DNA of 64,000 bases from positions 127,762,589 through 127,826,588 of the forward strand of contig CAKMRJ010005634.1 in NCBI GenBank assembly GCA_928212115.1, in the 5' to 3' direction. Origin of the DNA: Lactuca virosa. Its lineage: Eukaryota > Streptophyta > Magnoliopsida > Asterales > Asteraceae. Of this stretch, positions 46,883 through 57,165 are shown one piece after another (position 1 is the first letter of the stretch; each line of letters begins with the position of its first letter). The notes under the pieces are model-generated. The model searched no databases and had not been told where the DNA came from. It saw only the letters and a list, made by a program, of their open reading frames with translations. The position numbers and the translations under genes are program-made.

Positions 46883-46950
46883 CTAAAATAAAACACACAA
46901 ATATAAACAGAAAATCAACGTAAATAAAGGGACGAGGAGAAGATACATAC
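46883..46950 (-). other. candidate spliceosomal intron at the Gypsy-4 gag/protease boundary
   Basis: In sense direction: GTATGT donor, T-rich body (about 29% GC), TTGAT branch-like site and TTTATTTTAG acceptor, 68 bp. Unspliced, the gag frame reads into a stop formed by the acceptor TAG. With the 68 bp removed, the DVVT frame continues into FLVNG and DSGA with the spacing usual in relatives that have no intron. Confidence 0.5.
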
Positions 46951-48066
46951 CCGTCACCACATCTGGTGTTGCACGAGCCTCTTTGGTTTTCAACTGAAAA
47001 GTCGTGCTCCTCACAACAGGCGCATCTGCCTTGCCCTGGCGGCCATATGTGATCCTCAAATTCGTCGGAGCGGGAGCTACAACCGATCCTGCTGCTGCTA
47101 GACTCGGACAATCGACCTTTTTATGGCCCCTCTGATTGAAATGGAAGCAAATCAGACTCGATCCCTAGGTAGTGGCCATGTAATCCCGACTAAAATTCCC
47201 AGTCTTGCCGCACTTATAGCCGCCTGAACCACCACCATCCTTGCAAGCTCCATCGTACGTCTTGCCACACTTGCCACAACGGCCGTGACCCTGTTGGCCT
47301 CTCGATCTCGAATCAAATACCGTGGGCCTCTTTCCCGAACCCTCTAAACCCTAAACCTGATCCGACTTCCTCTTCCTTTCCATCTCTAAGTCAATCTCCC
47401 TCTCCCTGGCGCACACTATCATATCCTCCAGTTTCTTGCAATTGGATCGACTCACAAACTGCCGGATATCGCTCCTCAATATCTCATGGTATCTTACATT
47501 CTTTATCTCCTCATCCGCCACATACTGTGGAACCAATAACGCCCTCTCACGGAAAATAACAGTGATCTCCACTACCGTCTCAGTAGTATTGTGAAGATAC
47601 TGAAACTCCATCGCCAACTGCTGGACCTCAATCACAGGTGCAAAATCGGCCCAAAACCTCGTCACAAAATCCTCCCAAGTCATGAAATCAATCGCCTCGT
47701 CTCAATAAGGCGTGCCCAACCTCCTCCCACCAGCCTTAAGCTCTGTCTTTCAGAAGACAGGATGCAATTATGACCTTTGCCTCCTCGGGACAAAGACTAG
47801 ATCGGAAGGCATTCCCGACGTCTTCCAACCAACACCGGTTCGCAATCGGGTCCTTCTTCCCGAAGAAATCTGGAGCCCCACATGCCCGGAACTCGTAGAA
47901 AGTCAAAGAGTGGGCTCCCACCATCGTCATCATCTCAGTACAAAAGGCGCCCAAGCGCTCATCCAGAATCTCCAGAATACCCTCCTTGACCAGACCAAAG
48001 ATCACAAGATTCTACTCAAGAATGTGTGGGTAATCTCTGATGAAATGAACTCCCGCATTTGATCAT

Positions 48067-48071
48067 CTATA
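48067..48071. repeat. target-site duplication of TR-GAG-C, left copy
   Basis: CTATA, repeated at 55716-55720. Confidence 0.88.
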
Positions 48072-48853
48072 TGATGGGTTTTATGAAAAGAACATCCTAT
48101 GTGCTCATGCAAATCCTAATGCTTGGATCTAGGTTTCTCTATTGTACATGCAATTCATCCAAGACTCAAGAACCCTAATCTAGCATATGTACTTCGAAAA
48201 TATCATATAAGAACAGATCTAGATGATTACCTCTTTAATAATTGGCTTGAATCTTCTTGTCTTGGAGCTTAGAGTCACAAATGTCACTCCTCTAATGGCC
48301 TACAAACACCACAAGCAAGAGAATGACTTATGAGAAGGAAGAGGAGCACAAAAAACGTCCAAGAAACTCCAAGGAATTCTTAGCCACGTTTTTGGGTGCC
48401 CTAGGGGTCTTTATATAGTGAGGCTATTAGGGTTTTGAACTAGGAAACCCTAATCTGACTGCTTAGGCCCTAAGCAGCCCATTGACTCCCTCCTTAGAAG
48501 CCTTGGACGAATTCTAATGGGCTTCCCCATAGATTTCGTCCACTTCAACTTCTATGGAGTCCATTAGCCCAATATTCAACTATCACACAATTGACAGTTC
48601 TAGTCCCCTTTATTTAATTAATGTCTTTTAGCCACAAAATTAATTATTATTAATTCTTGACTAATATTAATTAAATAATATGATTTCTCCTTTAATATAT
48701 TATTCTTATAATATACTAATAAATCATAATTAATCCTCTTTCTTCATAAATCATCCTATCAAGTTGCTATGGTGAAGGCAACCCAAAAGGACCATGCACA
48801 ACTGGGTCAAGTACATACCAAACACAGTTATGGACTTAGACACTAATCCAACA
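48072..48853 (-). repeat. TR-GAG-C 3' LTR (left)
   Basis: It starts TGATGGGTTTTATG and ends CTAATCCAACA, and is a close match to 54930-55715. Confidence 0.92.
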
Positions 48854-48866
48854 GTCTCCCACTTGG
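48854..48866 (-). promoter_or_regulatory. TR-GAG-C polypurine tract
   Basis: In sense CCAAGTGGGAGAC, the usual Copia form, directly before the 3' LTR. Confidence 0.85.
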
Positions 48867-49744
48867 ATAAGTCTAATAACTAAATTTGCAAGTATGACCC
48901 GATTAGCAATCATAGCTCTCAATGACGATGTCGAACTCTGATCTTATCAGTAACTTGTCCTTTAGATAAGAGATCATATATTCCTCCATTCTTGATATCG
49001 TATGAACTGAGACATGGATTTAAATCATACTCTCTGTTCATGTGTTGTTTCCCGATTTCTGATCTATGACGACTGACAACAGACTACAATTGAACACATC
49101 AACTTAATCCCGGCTTGGCCAAGCGCTTAGGGTGTCATCACTAAATCATCGAGGGGCCCACAGATATCGTTTTTATCCTACTTTGGGTAAAAGGAACGGA
49201 TAAACTTCGACTCAATGCTCGCTTGTACTCACTCACCAAATCACACATAACAATATGCTTTATAACACCAAGTTACTGGTGCGTTTACATATTATCAATG
49301 TGCAACCGATTCGCAAGATACAACTCACACATCTTAGTTTCAAGAATATAAGATATTATCGTCTCACCAATCACTCGTGATAAATCCATGAAGCGATCCA
49401 AGTGAGCGTGGGTTTAATCCAATGCTCAAATCATATTCATAAGCACTCATGAACGTTGCAGCAAACCTTTGCTATGTCTAATACATTTTAGACAATCTAC
49501 AAACCAATTTATGCCAATCTTCTTTCATAACTACTCCCAAAGTATGAGCGACTGTGGAACGTTCGAATAATCTTATTATTCAGGAAGTCAAAACATGCAA
49601 AATGAAACACAATAGTAATCGAATCCAATATGGCCCCAAACCTTTGAGTAAAAATAAAACTCATTTTATTTAATCACCATATTGATTACACATTATTCAT
49701 TGTTTAATGTTTCGGGTAATCAGCTTGATACTTGAATTATAAAA
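48867..49744 (-). other. TR-GAG-C 3' noncoding part
   Basis: About 880 bp between polypurine tract and the domain shared with TR-GAG-A. No ORF or repeat recognised. The counterpart of TR-GAG-A would lie left of the window. Confidence 0.5.
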
Positions 49745-52637
49745 TTGTCCCATGCTCTTAACATGCACACTATGTTTACCTATGGTCCTTACTTTGTGAA
49801 ATAGTATAATTGAATAACAATTCCAATCAAACTCACTTCACACTTCCCAATCCTTACCATAAGTGTGAGAATACTGAATTCTTGTTACTTATAGAATATG
49901 TTAGATTCTAACATTTTATGCAACGATCCTTTAGTAATGTCATAGCGCCAAAGTCACAAATACTTTGCCAATGAAATTACAAAGTCATCTGTCGGAGATT
50001 GTTGCAATACAATTCAATAGATATGAAGTCTCACATTCAAAGTACATTCCTTTGAACATCCTTCTTGCATAAAAGTTTCTAATCTAGACATATAGATTCT
50101 TAACGTCCAACTCCCAATATGGAAACATTTCCATATTTTCCATATGACAACTCATTATTAATAGAATCATGTCTAATAATAATAATGTCAGTATGGTCCT
50201 TTCATTACTGTACTTCCAACTGCCCATAAGCAACCAATCTTTGGCGAACCTTAGATTGTCCTTGACAGTTGTTTAATAAACTTAGCCATGTCCTGTTCCA
50301 GTCCTTTTTCCCTCTTAATGCCCTAGGCATTTGGAAAATTTTAGAACGGTCAAATATTATAGCATATACGATCGATCCTATACCCGAAGTGTATGGAACA
50401 CGAAGCATAATGTCTTACATAGAAATGTGATACTTTACCGGTCTTTTGCCATAATATTTCTATTTGCTATGCTCTCATAATTTGAACTATGAAAAGGGAT
50501 GCTGTAATCATAATCGAATTTTGAGAGCACAATTCATATATTTGACTAATATTTGATCAAAAATTCACAATCTAAGCTTTTAGATTTGAATGAAGTATAA
50601 TATTCTCTCCCTTAATTATAGTAAACAACCTTTCAACCCTTGCAACTTTGCAAAGTAAAACTCTTGTTTTCTATAATTAATATTGCAACATAATAATCAT
50701 GCTCCCAATAACAAGATGATTATTTCTTTACCAGCTTAACGTTTATGCTCCCACTAGCTTTGACATGTATTCAGAAAACGGGTGACCTTTTTAGAAATCA
50801 ATACTTGTTGACCTTCTTACTAAAGTTCATATTTCTGACACGAGATGCTTGGATAAACCTTTTATCTAAGCTTCTCAAATTCATACACCTTTCCTTAGAT
50901 AGCCCATATGTGTGTCGAAACAATTCTAGAACTTATAGCAATAAGTATCGAATATTCAAACTAATTTGCCAAATCTCACAGTTCGAACTATGAAGAGGGA
51001 TGTCGTAGTCATAATCAAATTCGAGAAATGCAAGTTACATAAAGCTATCTTCAAAATCTTTCTTAGTGAAAGTGTTTCCTCACAATCATTTTCATGAAGG
51101 AGAGAAACCTTATGACACTTAGATTTTTATGTGTTTCTATCCATGCAAATTTGTCATAACCATAATCACAAGACAATGTTTGTGACAAATCCAACTCATA
51201 TGGACTGAACTTATTTAATCTTAATTTCTTGCCTCTTGGTAGCAGGGGTGCCCACCAATGCTTCCAGTTTGTCAATCAGTTTACCCCTATAATTCAACGT
51301 ACCTTCCATTGATTAAGGTGTTACATCATTATGCCTTCAATTGAGGACTCATAGAACTCACATGCATAGTTGACCCAAAACTAGAATGGCACAGCAACAA
51401 AATTATGTCAACACGATAGGTTGCAAACCTCAAGTCGTGTGCTGGTGATTATCGATTAGGTTTATTCTTGATTTGTTCTTGAAGCTTTTCAAGATCATTC
51501 AGACTCCCACTGACCTCTTGACATATATGATTCTCTTACCAAGAAACATTTCTTGACAAAACAAAATATTCAAGGGTTAATGCGAAATCCTATCAAGACT
51601 AACACTTCACTTGATTGATTCTAGTTGGTCTTTGTCTTTTTCAAGACATCACAACTTACCAATTTCAAATGTGTAGAATTAAGAAGACTTTCTCCATTCT
51701 TCATTTGATAACTGTTGCTAACCTATGAAAGACGTGTCACTCAAAGTCACAGTCTTGATTCTTGGGAATGAAGTATGATCGGACTTTTGATTTAAACCAT
51801 TTCCACAATTTCCAATTCCTCTTATTAGTCTTATAAAAGCACTAAAGTGTCTTAGAGGATCAATTTAGATATGGTTCTATAATCACTAAGACGATCATAA
51901 AAAACGATACAAAAAGTACTCTCCCTTCTTCTTAGATTGGAGAAACTTTTAATCTTTCTGCCTTTATTGATTCTTCTTATTCGTTCTGCCATACATTGAA
52001 ACCTTTCAATGATTCAGAACCATGCTTAATCCTATAAGCATGATCACATTCACTAATCCTTTAGTAAATATGATGAATAATCCTTTTGTTATTTATGATG
52101 GACTTAACCAGTGCACAACATTGTGAACTCAATCTCCTAGTCCTTCACTTGACTCTTTGTCAAGGAATTTAAATTTTTTCCAAGTACTAAGATTTCCATA
52201 CACCAGATGACTCAAATCATATGATTCCAAGCTTCTGTCCAATTGAAACTTGGGCGATGGGAATCTTTCTTTACTTAGAGAAATTCGACACTCCCATAAA
52301 TAACATAACTAAGAATCACATCCATTTATTGTACAAATACACAAACATTAATTTTTACAACGATTTTATTGCAAGGATATATATAAATAAGACAAAGCAA
52401 AATTTATTTTATTCATAAAAGCAGCGGAAAACATGTCCTTACAATGCAAAAATCGATTGAAAACTATATAATCAAATATTCCTAACAAATCTATCATAAC
52501 TTTCTAAGCTCATAATATGATCTTCGAGTCCATGCGATCGTAATCCATTACTTCGTGATCAGACTCATCTTGCTCTTCCATCAAGCTTCCTCTCTTTTCT
52601 CCGATCTTGAAAAACATCCAAATGTAATCTTATCACA
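49745..52637 (-). other. TR-GAG-C conserved noncoding domain
   Basis: It matches 31065-33960 across its length by eye and has no credible frame. It contains two copies (50491-50509, 50992-51010) of the GAAGAGGGATGTCGTAATC motif. Confidence 0.7.
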
Positions 52638-53309
52638 TCATGTATTAAGAATCAACAAATAGGAACTTAATAGAGTTAGATAGTGGATTTTACCTGAAGT
52701 AGAGCCATACTCCTTGACTCTCCCATCTCTTAGATTCCTCAGGTGATCAGGGCAGCTTCGTAGCCAACGCCCCTTCTCTTGGCAGCAGAAACAGGTGGAT
52801 TCCTCTGGAGTGTCCACGGAAGCATGGTTGGTTGAATTACCAGACAAATATGCTTCATCTCTTCGCCAAAACATTTCTGATTCAGCAGCAATAAGCATGT
52901 AAGTCAGGTCAATGAGGGTCGCGTCAAGATCCATCATATAATACTCTCTTACGAACTTATTATAGGATTCAGGGAGTGACTGAAGAACCCAGTCTACAAC
53001 CAACTTCTTTGGGAAAGTCGCACCCAACATTATCAACCTGTCAATGTGTGATTTCATCCCTAGGACGTGAGCACACACGGGTTTTCCATCTTCATGTTTC
53101 ATCGCCAGCAGGGCTTCAGTGATCTTGAACCTTTCAAGTCTTCGATCTTATGGGTTTGGGAGAACAACGGAAGGAGGTGGAGGATGTGAAATCAAGATAG
53201 TCCACGAGGAAGGGATTGATCTTTCACCTTGATTATGGAACTGACTTTCACTTTGAGCAGAAATACCTTTTCCATGGGATTCGGGAAGACCACGGTTAGA
53301 ATCAGACAT
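52638..53309 (-). pseudogene. TR-GAG-C short gag
   Basis: ATG at 53307-53309 gives a short Ser/Gln/Pro-rich N-terminus. A TAA at about 53150, after LPNP, interrupts it. The frame continues with RFKITEALLAMKHEDGKPVCAHV, MKSHIDRL, LQSLPESYNKFV and LIDLTYML. The knuckle reads CFCCQEKGRWLRSC, with Arg replacing the zinc-binding His that TR-GAG-A keeps. The first half of a normal Copia capsid is missing, as in TR-GAG-A. Confidence 0.82.
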
Positions 53310-53675
53310 CTACAAAACGGGAGAAAATTTAAGTTAGTTGATTGAATCCTTAATAAAACACCCGAATGAGATATTAAGGCTAGGATCCAACACAATATCC
53401 TATAAATTGGAAGAGGGATGTCGTAATCCAATTTGCAGAATTTTTGAAGATAGGTAAATGACGATTTACCAATTTCCACCATGAAAAACGAAAAAGAAGG
53501 TTAAGTTTTAAATGTATTGGAAACTCCTAGATCTTTTGAGATTCATTAAACTTTTCAATGACATGTTTAAATCTCGATATGCACCTCGATTTGTGACTGG
53601 GATGCCGAGGATCACAAAACAGGGTGTGAATAACCATGCAAATATACATGGTGCCCCCAATGTTACAGTCAGCTA

Positions 53676-53711
53676 TTCGATGTGCCGGTTAACCACACAC
53701 GCTCCACCGAA
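53676..53711 (-). other. TR-GAG-C leader hairpin 1 with GGTTAACC loop
   Basis: In the sense RNA the arms are TTCGGTG and CATCGAA, paired with one G-U. The interior is the conserved GGTTAACC segment. It lies 367 bases upstream of the gag start, against 365 for hairpin 1 of TR-GAG-A. Confidence 0.65.
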
Positions 53712-53759
53712 CTATGACAAACATCGAGTCACCCTTTGCCACCTTTGCTTAGAACCCAA

Positions 53760-53793
53760 TTAGTGTTCCGGTTAACCACACATGCTCCACTAA
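53760..53793 (-). other. TR-GAG-C leader hairpin 2 with GGTTAACC loop
   Basis: Arms TTAGTG and CACTAA are perfectly paired, 451 bases upstream of the gag start. Confidence 0.65.
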
Positions 53794-54766
53794 CGTCCTA
53801 GCAAGGGTACAAAGTGTAATTTCATGGAATTGCATCAATTCACTTTTGCCTAAAGTAACTAAGATTGAGAATTTTGAAAAACATTTAGTTACCTTATTAT
53901 TCATTATACTTTTTAATGAGGAGAGGTTTGCCCTATCCTACCCGTTCGGCTAACGACCCTCCACCATTCAAGGAAGCGGTTGGTGAGAGTGGACACTCAT
54001 TAAACGGCCATTTTATAGGTCATAACCTTATACCCCCTTATAGACCGGCTTCGTGAACGAGGCCTACTAACGGTAAGACTAGCAGTTAAAGTTATAAATA
54101 TTAGACTTTTAATGATTTATATATAGTATAAGGGTGTATTTTATACCTTTAAAATACTAGGCGGTTCAAACTATTAATAAATTAGACCTTTAATTTGATT
54201 AATCTTAAACCATTTGATTTATGATTTATTAATTCTTTCTTTTAATTAAATTAACAAACCATAAGGGTGTAATTTAAACTTTTTCAAAACTAGGATTTTA
54301 GAAGTTAAAATTTCAAAAATTAAACTTTTAATCCAAATTTAAATTCCAAAACTTTATGGCAAGTTTTGAAACGTTTCAAAAACATTAGGGTTCAGAATTT
54401 AAATATTTCAAAATTAAACTTTTAATCAAAAAAATTAAATTCTAAAACTTGAGGACAAGTTTTGAACTTTTCAAAACACATAGGATCAAATAGCAAATAA
54501 TTTTAAATTAAACATTTAATGTAATGATTATCTAAATTTGATCTATTCTCTTTTATTCACAAGATAATTCATCAAACAATTCAAATAATCAAATCTAATC
54601 ATATAAGGGATTTATTATTCAAACAATTGGAAATTATCTTTTGTTTTGGTAAGGATAATCAAATAATAACATTAAAATTCTGATTTTATTAGTCAAAAAC
54701 GATTTTGGTAATTATCCTTTAGCAAAACAGCAAGAAATCTCGACTTTCCCTCTGTCTGACTCCCTG
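53794..54766 (-). other. TR-GAG-C leader, conserved block and degenerate repeats
   Basis: 53935-54085 is strongly conserved with 35310-35460. 54280-54480 holds degenerate repeats with AAACTTGAGGACAAGTTTT-like units. No ORF. Confidence 0.6.
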
Positions 54767-54838
54767 ACTCGCCGAGTTACCAATCTGGACTCGCCGAGTT
54801 GGCTGACTCGCCGAGTCCAGGAAGTGACTCGCTGCGTC
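54767..54838. repeat. ACTCGCCGAGT palindromes in TR-GAG-C leader
   Basis: Perfect copies at 54767-54778, 54789-54800 and 54806-54816, and a decayed one at about 54826. They are about 80-160 bases from the primer site, as in TR-GAG-A. Confidence 0.85.
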
Positions 54839-54915
54839 AGGTCGGGCAGAGGGCAGAAAAACGATTTTCAGTGAGGATGAACATACAAGACATCAATACA
54901 ATAGAAACCAATCAT

Positions 54916-54928
54916 GGCTCTCATACCA
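54916..54928 (-). promoter_or_regulatory. TR-GAG-C primer-binding site
   Basis: In sense TGGTATGAGAGCC, next to the 5' LTR. It differs from TGGTATCAGAGC at the seventh base. Confidence 0.82.
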
Positions 54929-54929
54929 C

Positions 54930-55715
54930 TGATGGGTTTTATGAAAAGAACATCCTATGTGCTCATGCAAACCCTAATGCTTGGATCTAGGTTTCTCTAT
55001 TGTACATGCAAATCATCCAAGACTCAAGAACCCTAATCTAGCATATGTACTTCGAAAATATCATATAAGAACAGATCTAGATGATTACCTCTTTAATAAT
55101 GGCTTGAATCTTCTTGTCTTGGAGCTTAGAGTCACAAATGTCACCCCTCTAATGGCTTACAAACACCACAAGCAAGAGAATGACTTATGAGAAGGAAGAG
55201 GAGCACCAAAAAACGTCCAAGAAACTCCAAGGAATGCTTAGCCACGTTTTTGGGTGCCCTAGGGGTCTTTATATAGTGAGGCTATTAGGGTTTTAAACTA
55301 GGAAACCCTAATCTGACTGCTTAGGCCCTAAGCAGCCCATAGACTCCCTCCTTAGAAGCCTTGGACGAATTCTAATGGGCTTCCCCATAGATTTCGTCCA
55401 CTCCAACTTCTATGGAGTCCATTAGCCCAATATTCAACTATCACACAACTGACAGTTCTAGTCCCCTTTATTAAATTAATGTCTTTTAGCCACAAAATTA
55501 ATTCTTATTAATTCTTGACTAATATTAATTAAATAATATGATTTCCTCTGTCTTTAAATATTTATTCTTATAATATATTAATAAATCATAATTAATTCTC
55601 TTTCTTCATAAATCATCCTATCAAGTTGCTTTGGTGAAGGAAACCCAAAAGGACCATGCACAACCGGGTCAAGTACATACCAAATACAGTTAAGGACTTA
55701 GACACTAATCCAACA
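54930..55715 (-). repeat. TR-GAG-C 5' LTR (right)
   Basis: The partner of 48072-48853. In sense a TATA-like CTATATAAAG lies near 55268-55277. Confidence 0.92.
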
Positions 55716-55795
55716 CTATATGTCTGGCCCCAAAGCCTGAACCCTCATCATCACCAGAACCACTACCAAATCCTCCTCGAGTGACCACTATACTG
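55716..55795 (-). pseudogene. Gypsy-4 gag N-terminal fragment
   Basis: In sense this reads VVTRGGFGSGSGDDEGSGFGARH and continues, across the TR-GAG-C insertion, with the QMREFISSEI segment at 48071. Gypsy-4 is not recognisable to the right of this point: no primer site or LTR was found. Confidence 0.6.
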
Positions 55796-56187
55796 AAAAT
55801 AGACCATTCAAATCATCAGGAACACATAAACACATATACATCGAGGAATCCCATACTCAACAAGCTTCTTGGTATCATCACGACTTTCCTTATCTCGAGT
55901 ACGAATCTTTTGCTTCGAGTAACAAAATTTTTACTTAGTTCAAACGCTAAAATTTTATTTATTTTTGATGCCAAACCGGTATAAAAAAAAATAAGAAGCT
56001 TAAATAAGACTCAAACAACCCCCGGATATATGGATTGGTCAAATTCGTACAATCTAAAAAATGTAGAGTATCGATACTATATCTACTCTTCAAATCTATA
56101 AAATGGATAAGGATGCCATAATGTCGGATTTCAGGGAGTTACACGTATATATAGATGATTATGACGTTTTCCAAAGATACACATAAC
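55796..56187. other. unassigned stretch
   Basis: About 390 bp with no ORF, repeat or motif I can name. Confidence 0.4.
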
Positions 56188-56441
56188 TAGGGATGAGTAG
56201 CTAGTAAATCATGATCCTGTATCGGAACTGGTACCGAATTTAAACATATGAGACCGTACTCGATACTCTAAAATCACAAATATCAGGATTTGATACCTAC
56301 GATACCGGTGCTAGTACCTAAAACCGATACCATTTCCGGTACCCGTATGTTAGTTTGATTTGGTACTCAATATCATTTTTCTACCCATTTCGGTATTCGG
56401 AATTCTCGGGTCGGTACCGATTTCATCTCATGCTCATCCCA
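56188..56441. mobile_element. hAT-type MITE (254 bp)
   Basis: The 8-bp target duplication CACATAAC is at 56180-56187 and 56442-56449. The ends TAGGGATGAG and GCTCATCCCA are imperfect inverted repeats. The interior has GGTACCG-type repeats. The end is the same as that of the larger hAT at 57765 (TAGGGATGAGC), so the larger one's transposase could have moved it (inference). Confidence 0.85.
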
Positions 56442-56449
56442 CACATAAC

Positions 56450-57165
56450 GTAGGCATCTTCGGAGATTTTTCACCCTCTGGAAGGTCAAAAGATCTTTGG
56501 AAAAGACTTGACGTATTTTCAAAGATTTCCCACCATCTAATAAGTTATTTTGTTGGAAACAAACATATAGGAATCGTCTGTGGAAGACACCCTCTGGAAG
56601 TCTATAGACGTTTTACACTTGTATGTTTTGTTTATCCTAAAACAAACATACAAAAATACCACATTCAGGGGCGGACCTAGGGGTGGTCCACGGTGGCACC
56701 GGCAACCCCTAACTTTTCCGGCCGCAGTGGAAAAATTTTCGAAAATTTTATTTTTTCTACTACTGTGCAACCCTTAACTCTCCCGTAGAACCCCGATTGT
56801 AAAATCTTGCGTCCCCCCGACCACATTTTGAGTTTCTTAAATTATGATGTTTGTTTTGTACATGAGCATGTGTGGGAAGTATTATTTGAATATCGAGGAG
56901 CATATTTTAAATTATGATGTTTCTTTACATATAAATTTTGTTTTCAAAACGTTTATACATTTGATTATTTTGACACAAAAAACGATGATGCATGTGAAAC
57001 CATACTTATTGCACGGTGATACATTTTGAAACCATACTTATTGATTTGGTGCTTCTTTAATCGATATAGACTAAAATTACTTTTGACGTAGTCCTCGTCG
57101 GCCTCCGGCTTTGATTTATTAGAAAATTCATGCAACACAATGGGATAGTACATAAACAAGGGAGG
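56450..57165. other. unassigned stretch with possible transposon end
   Basis: CAGGGGCGGACCTAGG at 56666-56681 resembles a terminal sequence common in plant hAT-like elements, but no matching other end was found. A short inverted repeat lies at 56620-56652 (TGTATGTTTTGTTT against AAAACAAACATACA). No gene. Confidence 0.35.

Larger units (their letters stand above)
46354..48071 (-). pseudogene. Gypsy-4 gag-protease and pol start, minus strand
   Basis: In sense direction (from 48071 down) the gag segments include KEGILEILDERLGAF, CWLEDVGNAFRSSLCPEEAK, MTWEDFVTRFWADFAP, FRERALLVPQY and EREIDLEMERKRK. The knuckle region has lost cysteines: GGYKCGKTGNFSRDY and CFHFNQRGHKKVDC. A segment ending DVVT and a candidate 68-bp intron follow. 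The protease reads FLVNGISALVLFDSGATRSF, and the spacer ends in YPDVFPDDL at 46354, where Gypsy-3 cuts in. Stops occur around 47160, 47690 and 48015. The N-terminal gag piece is at 55716-55795 beyond TR-GAG-C. Confidence 0.85.
48072..55715 (-). mobile_element. TR-GAG-C: complete gag-only Copia derivative, minus strand
   Basis: LTRs lie at 48072-48853 and 54930-55715, with target duplication CTATA, a primer site (sense TGGTATGAGAGCC) at 54916-54928 and a polypurine tract (sense CCAAGTGGGAGAC) at 48854-48866. The 6.06-kb interior encodes only a short gag (52638-53309); the rest is noncoding and conserved with TR-GAG-A. There is no protease, integrase, RT or RNase H motif. Its movement would need enzymes from another Copia. 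Confidence 0.88.

Noticed and set aside
56666..56830. A further hAT element starting CAGGGGCGGACC
   Set aside because: Only one end is seen, with no matching inverted end or target duplication in the surrounding 700 bp.
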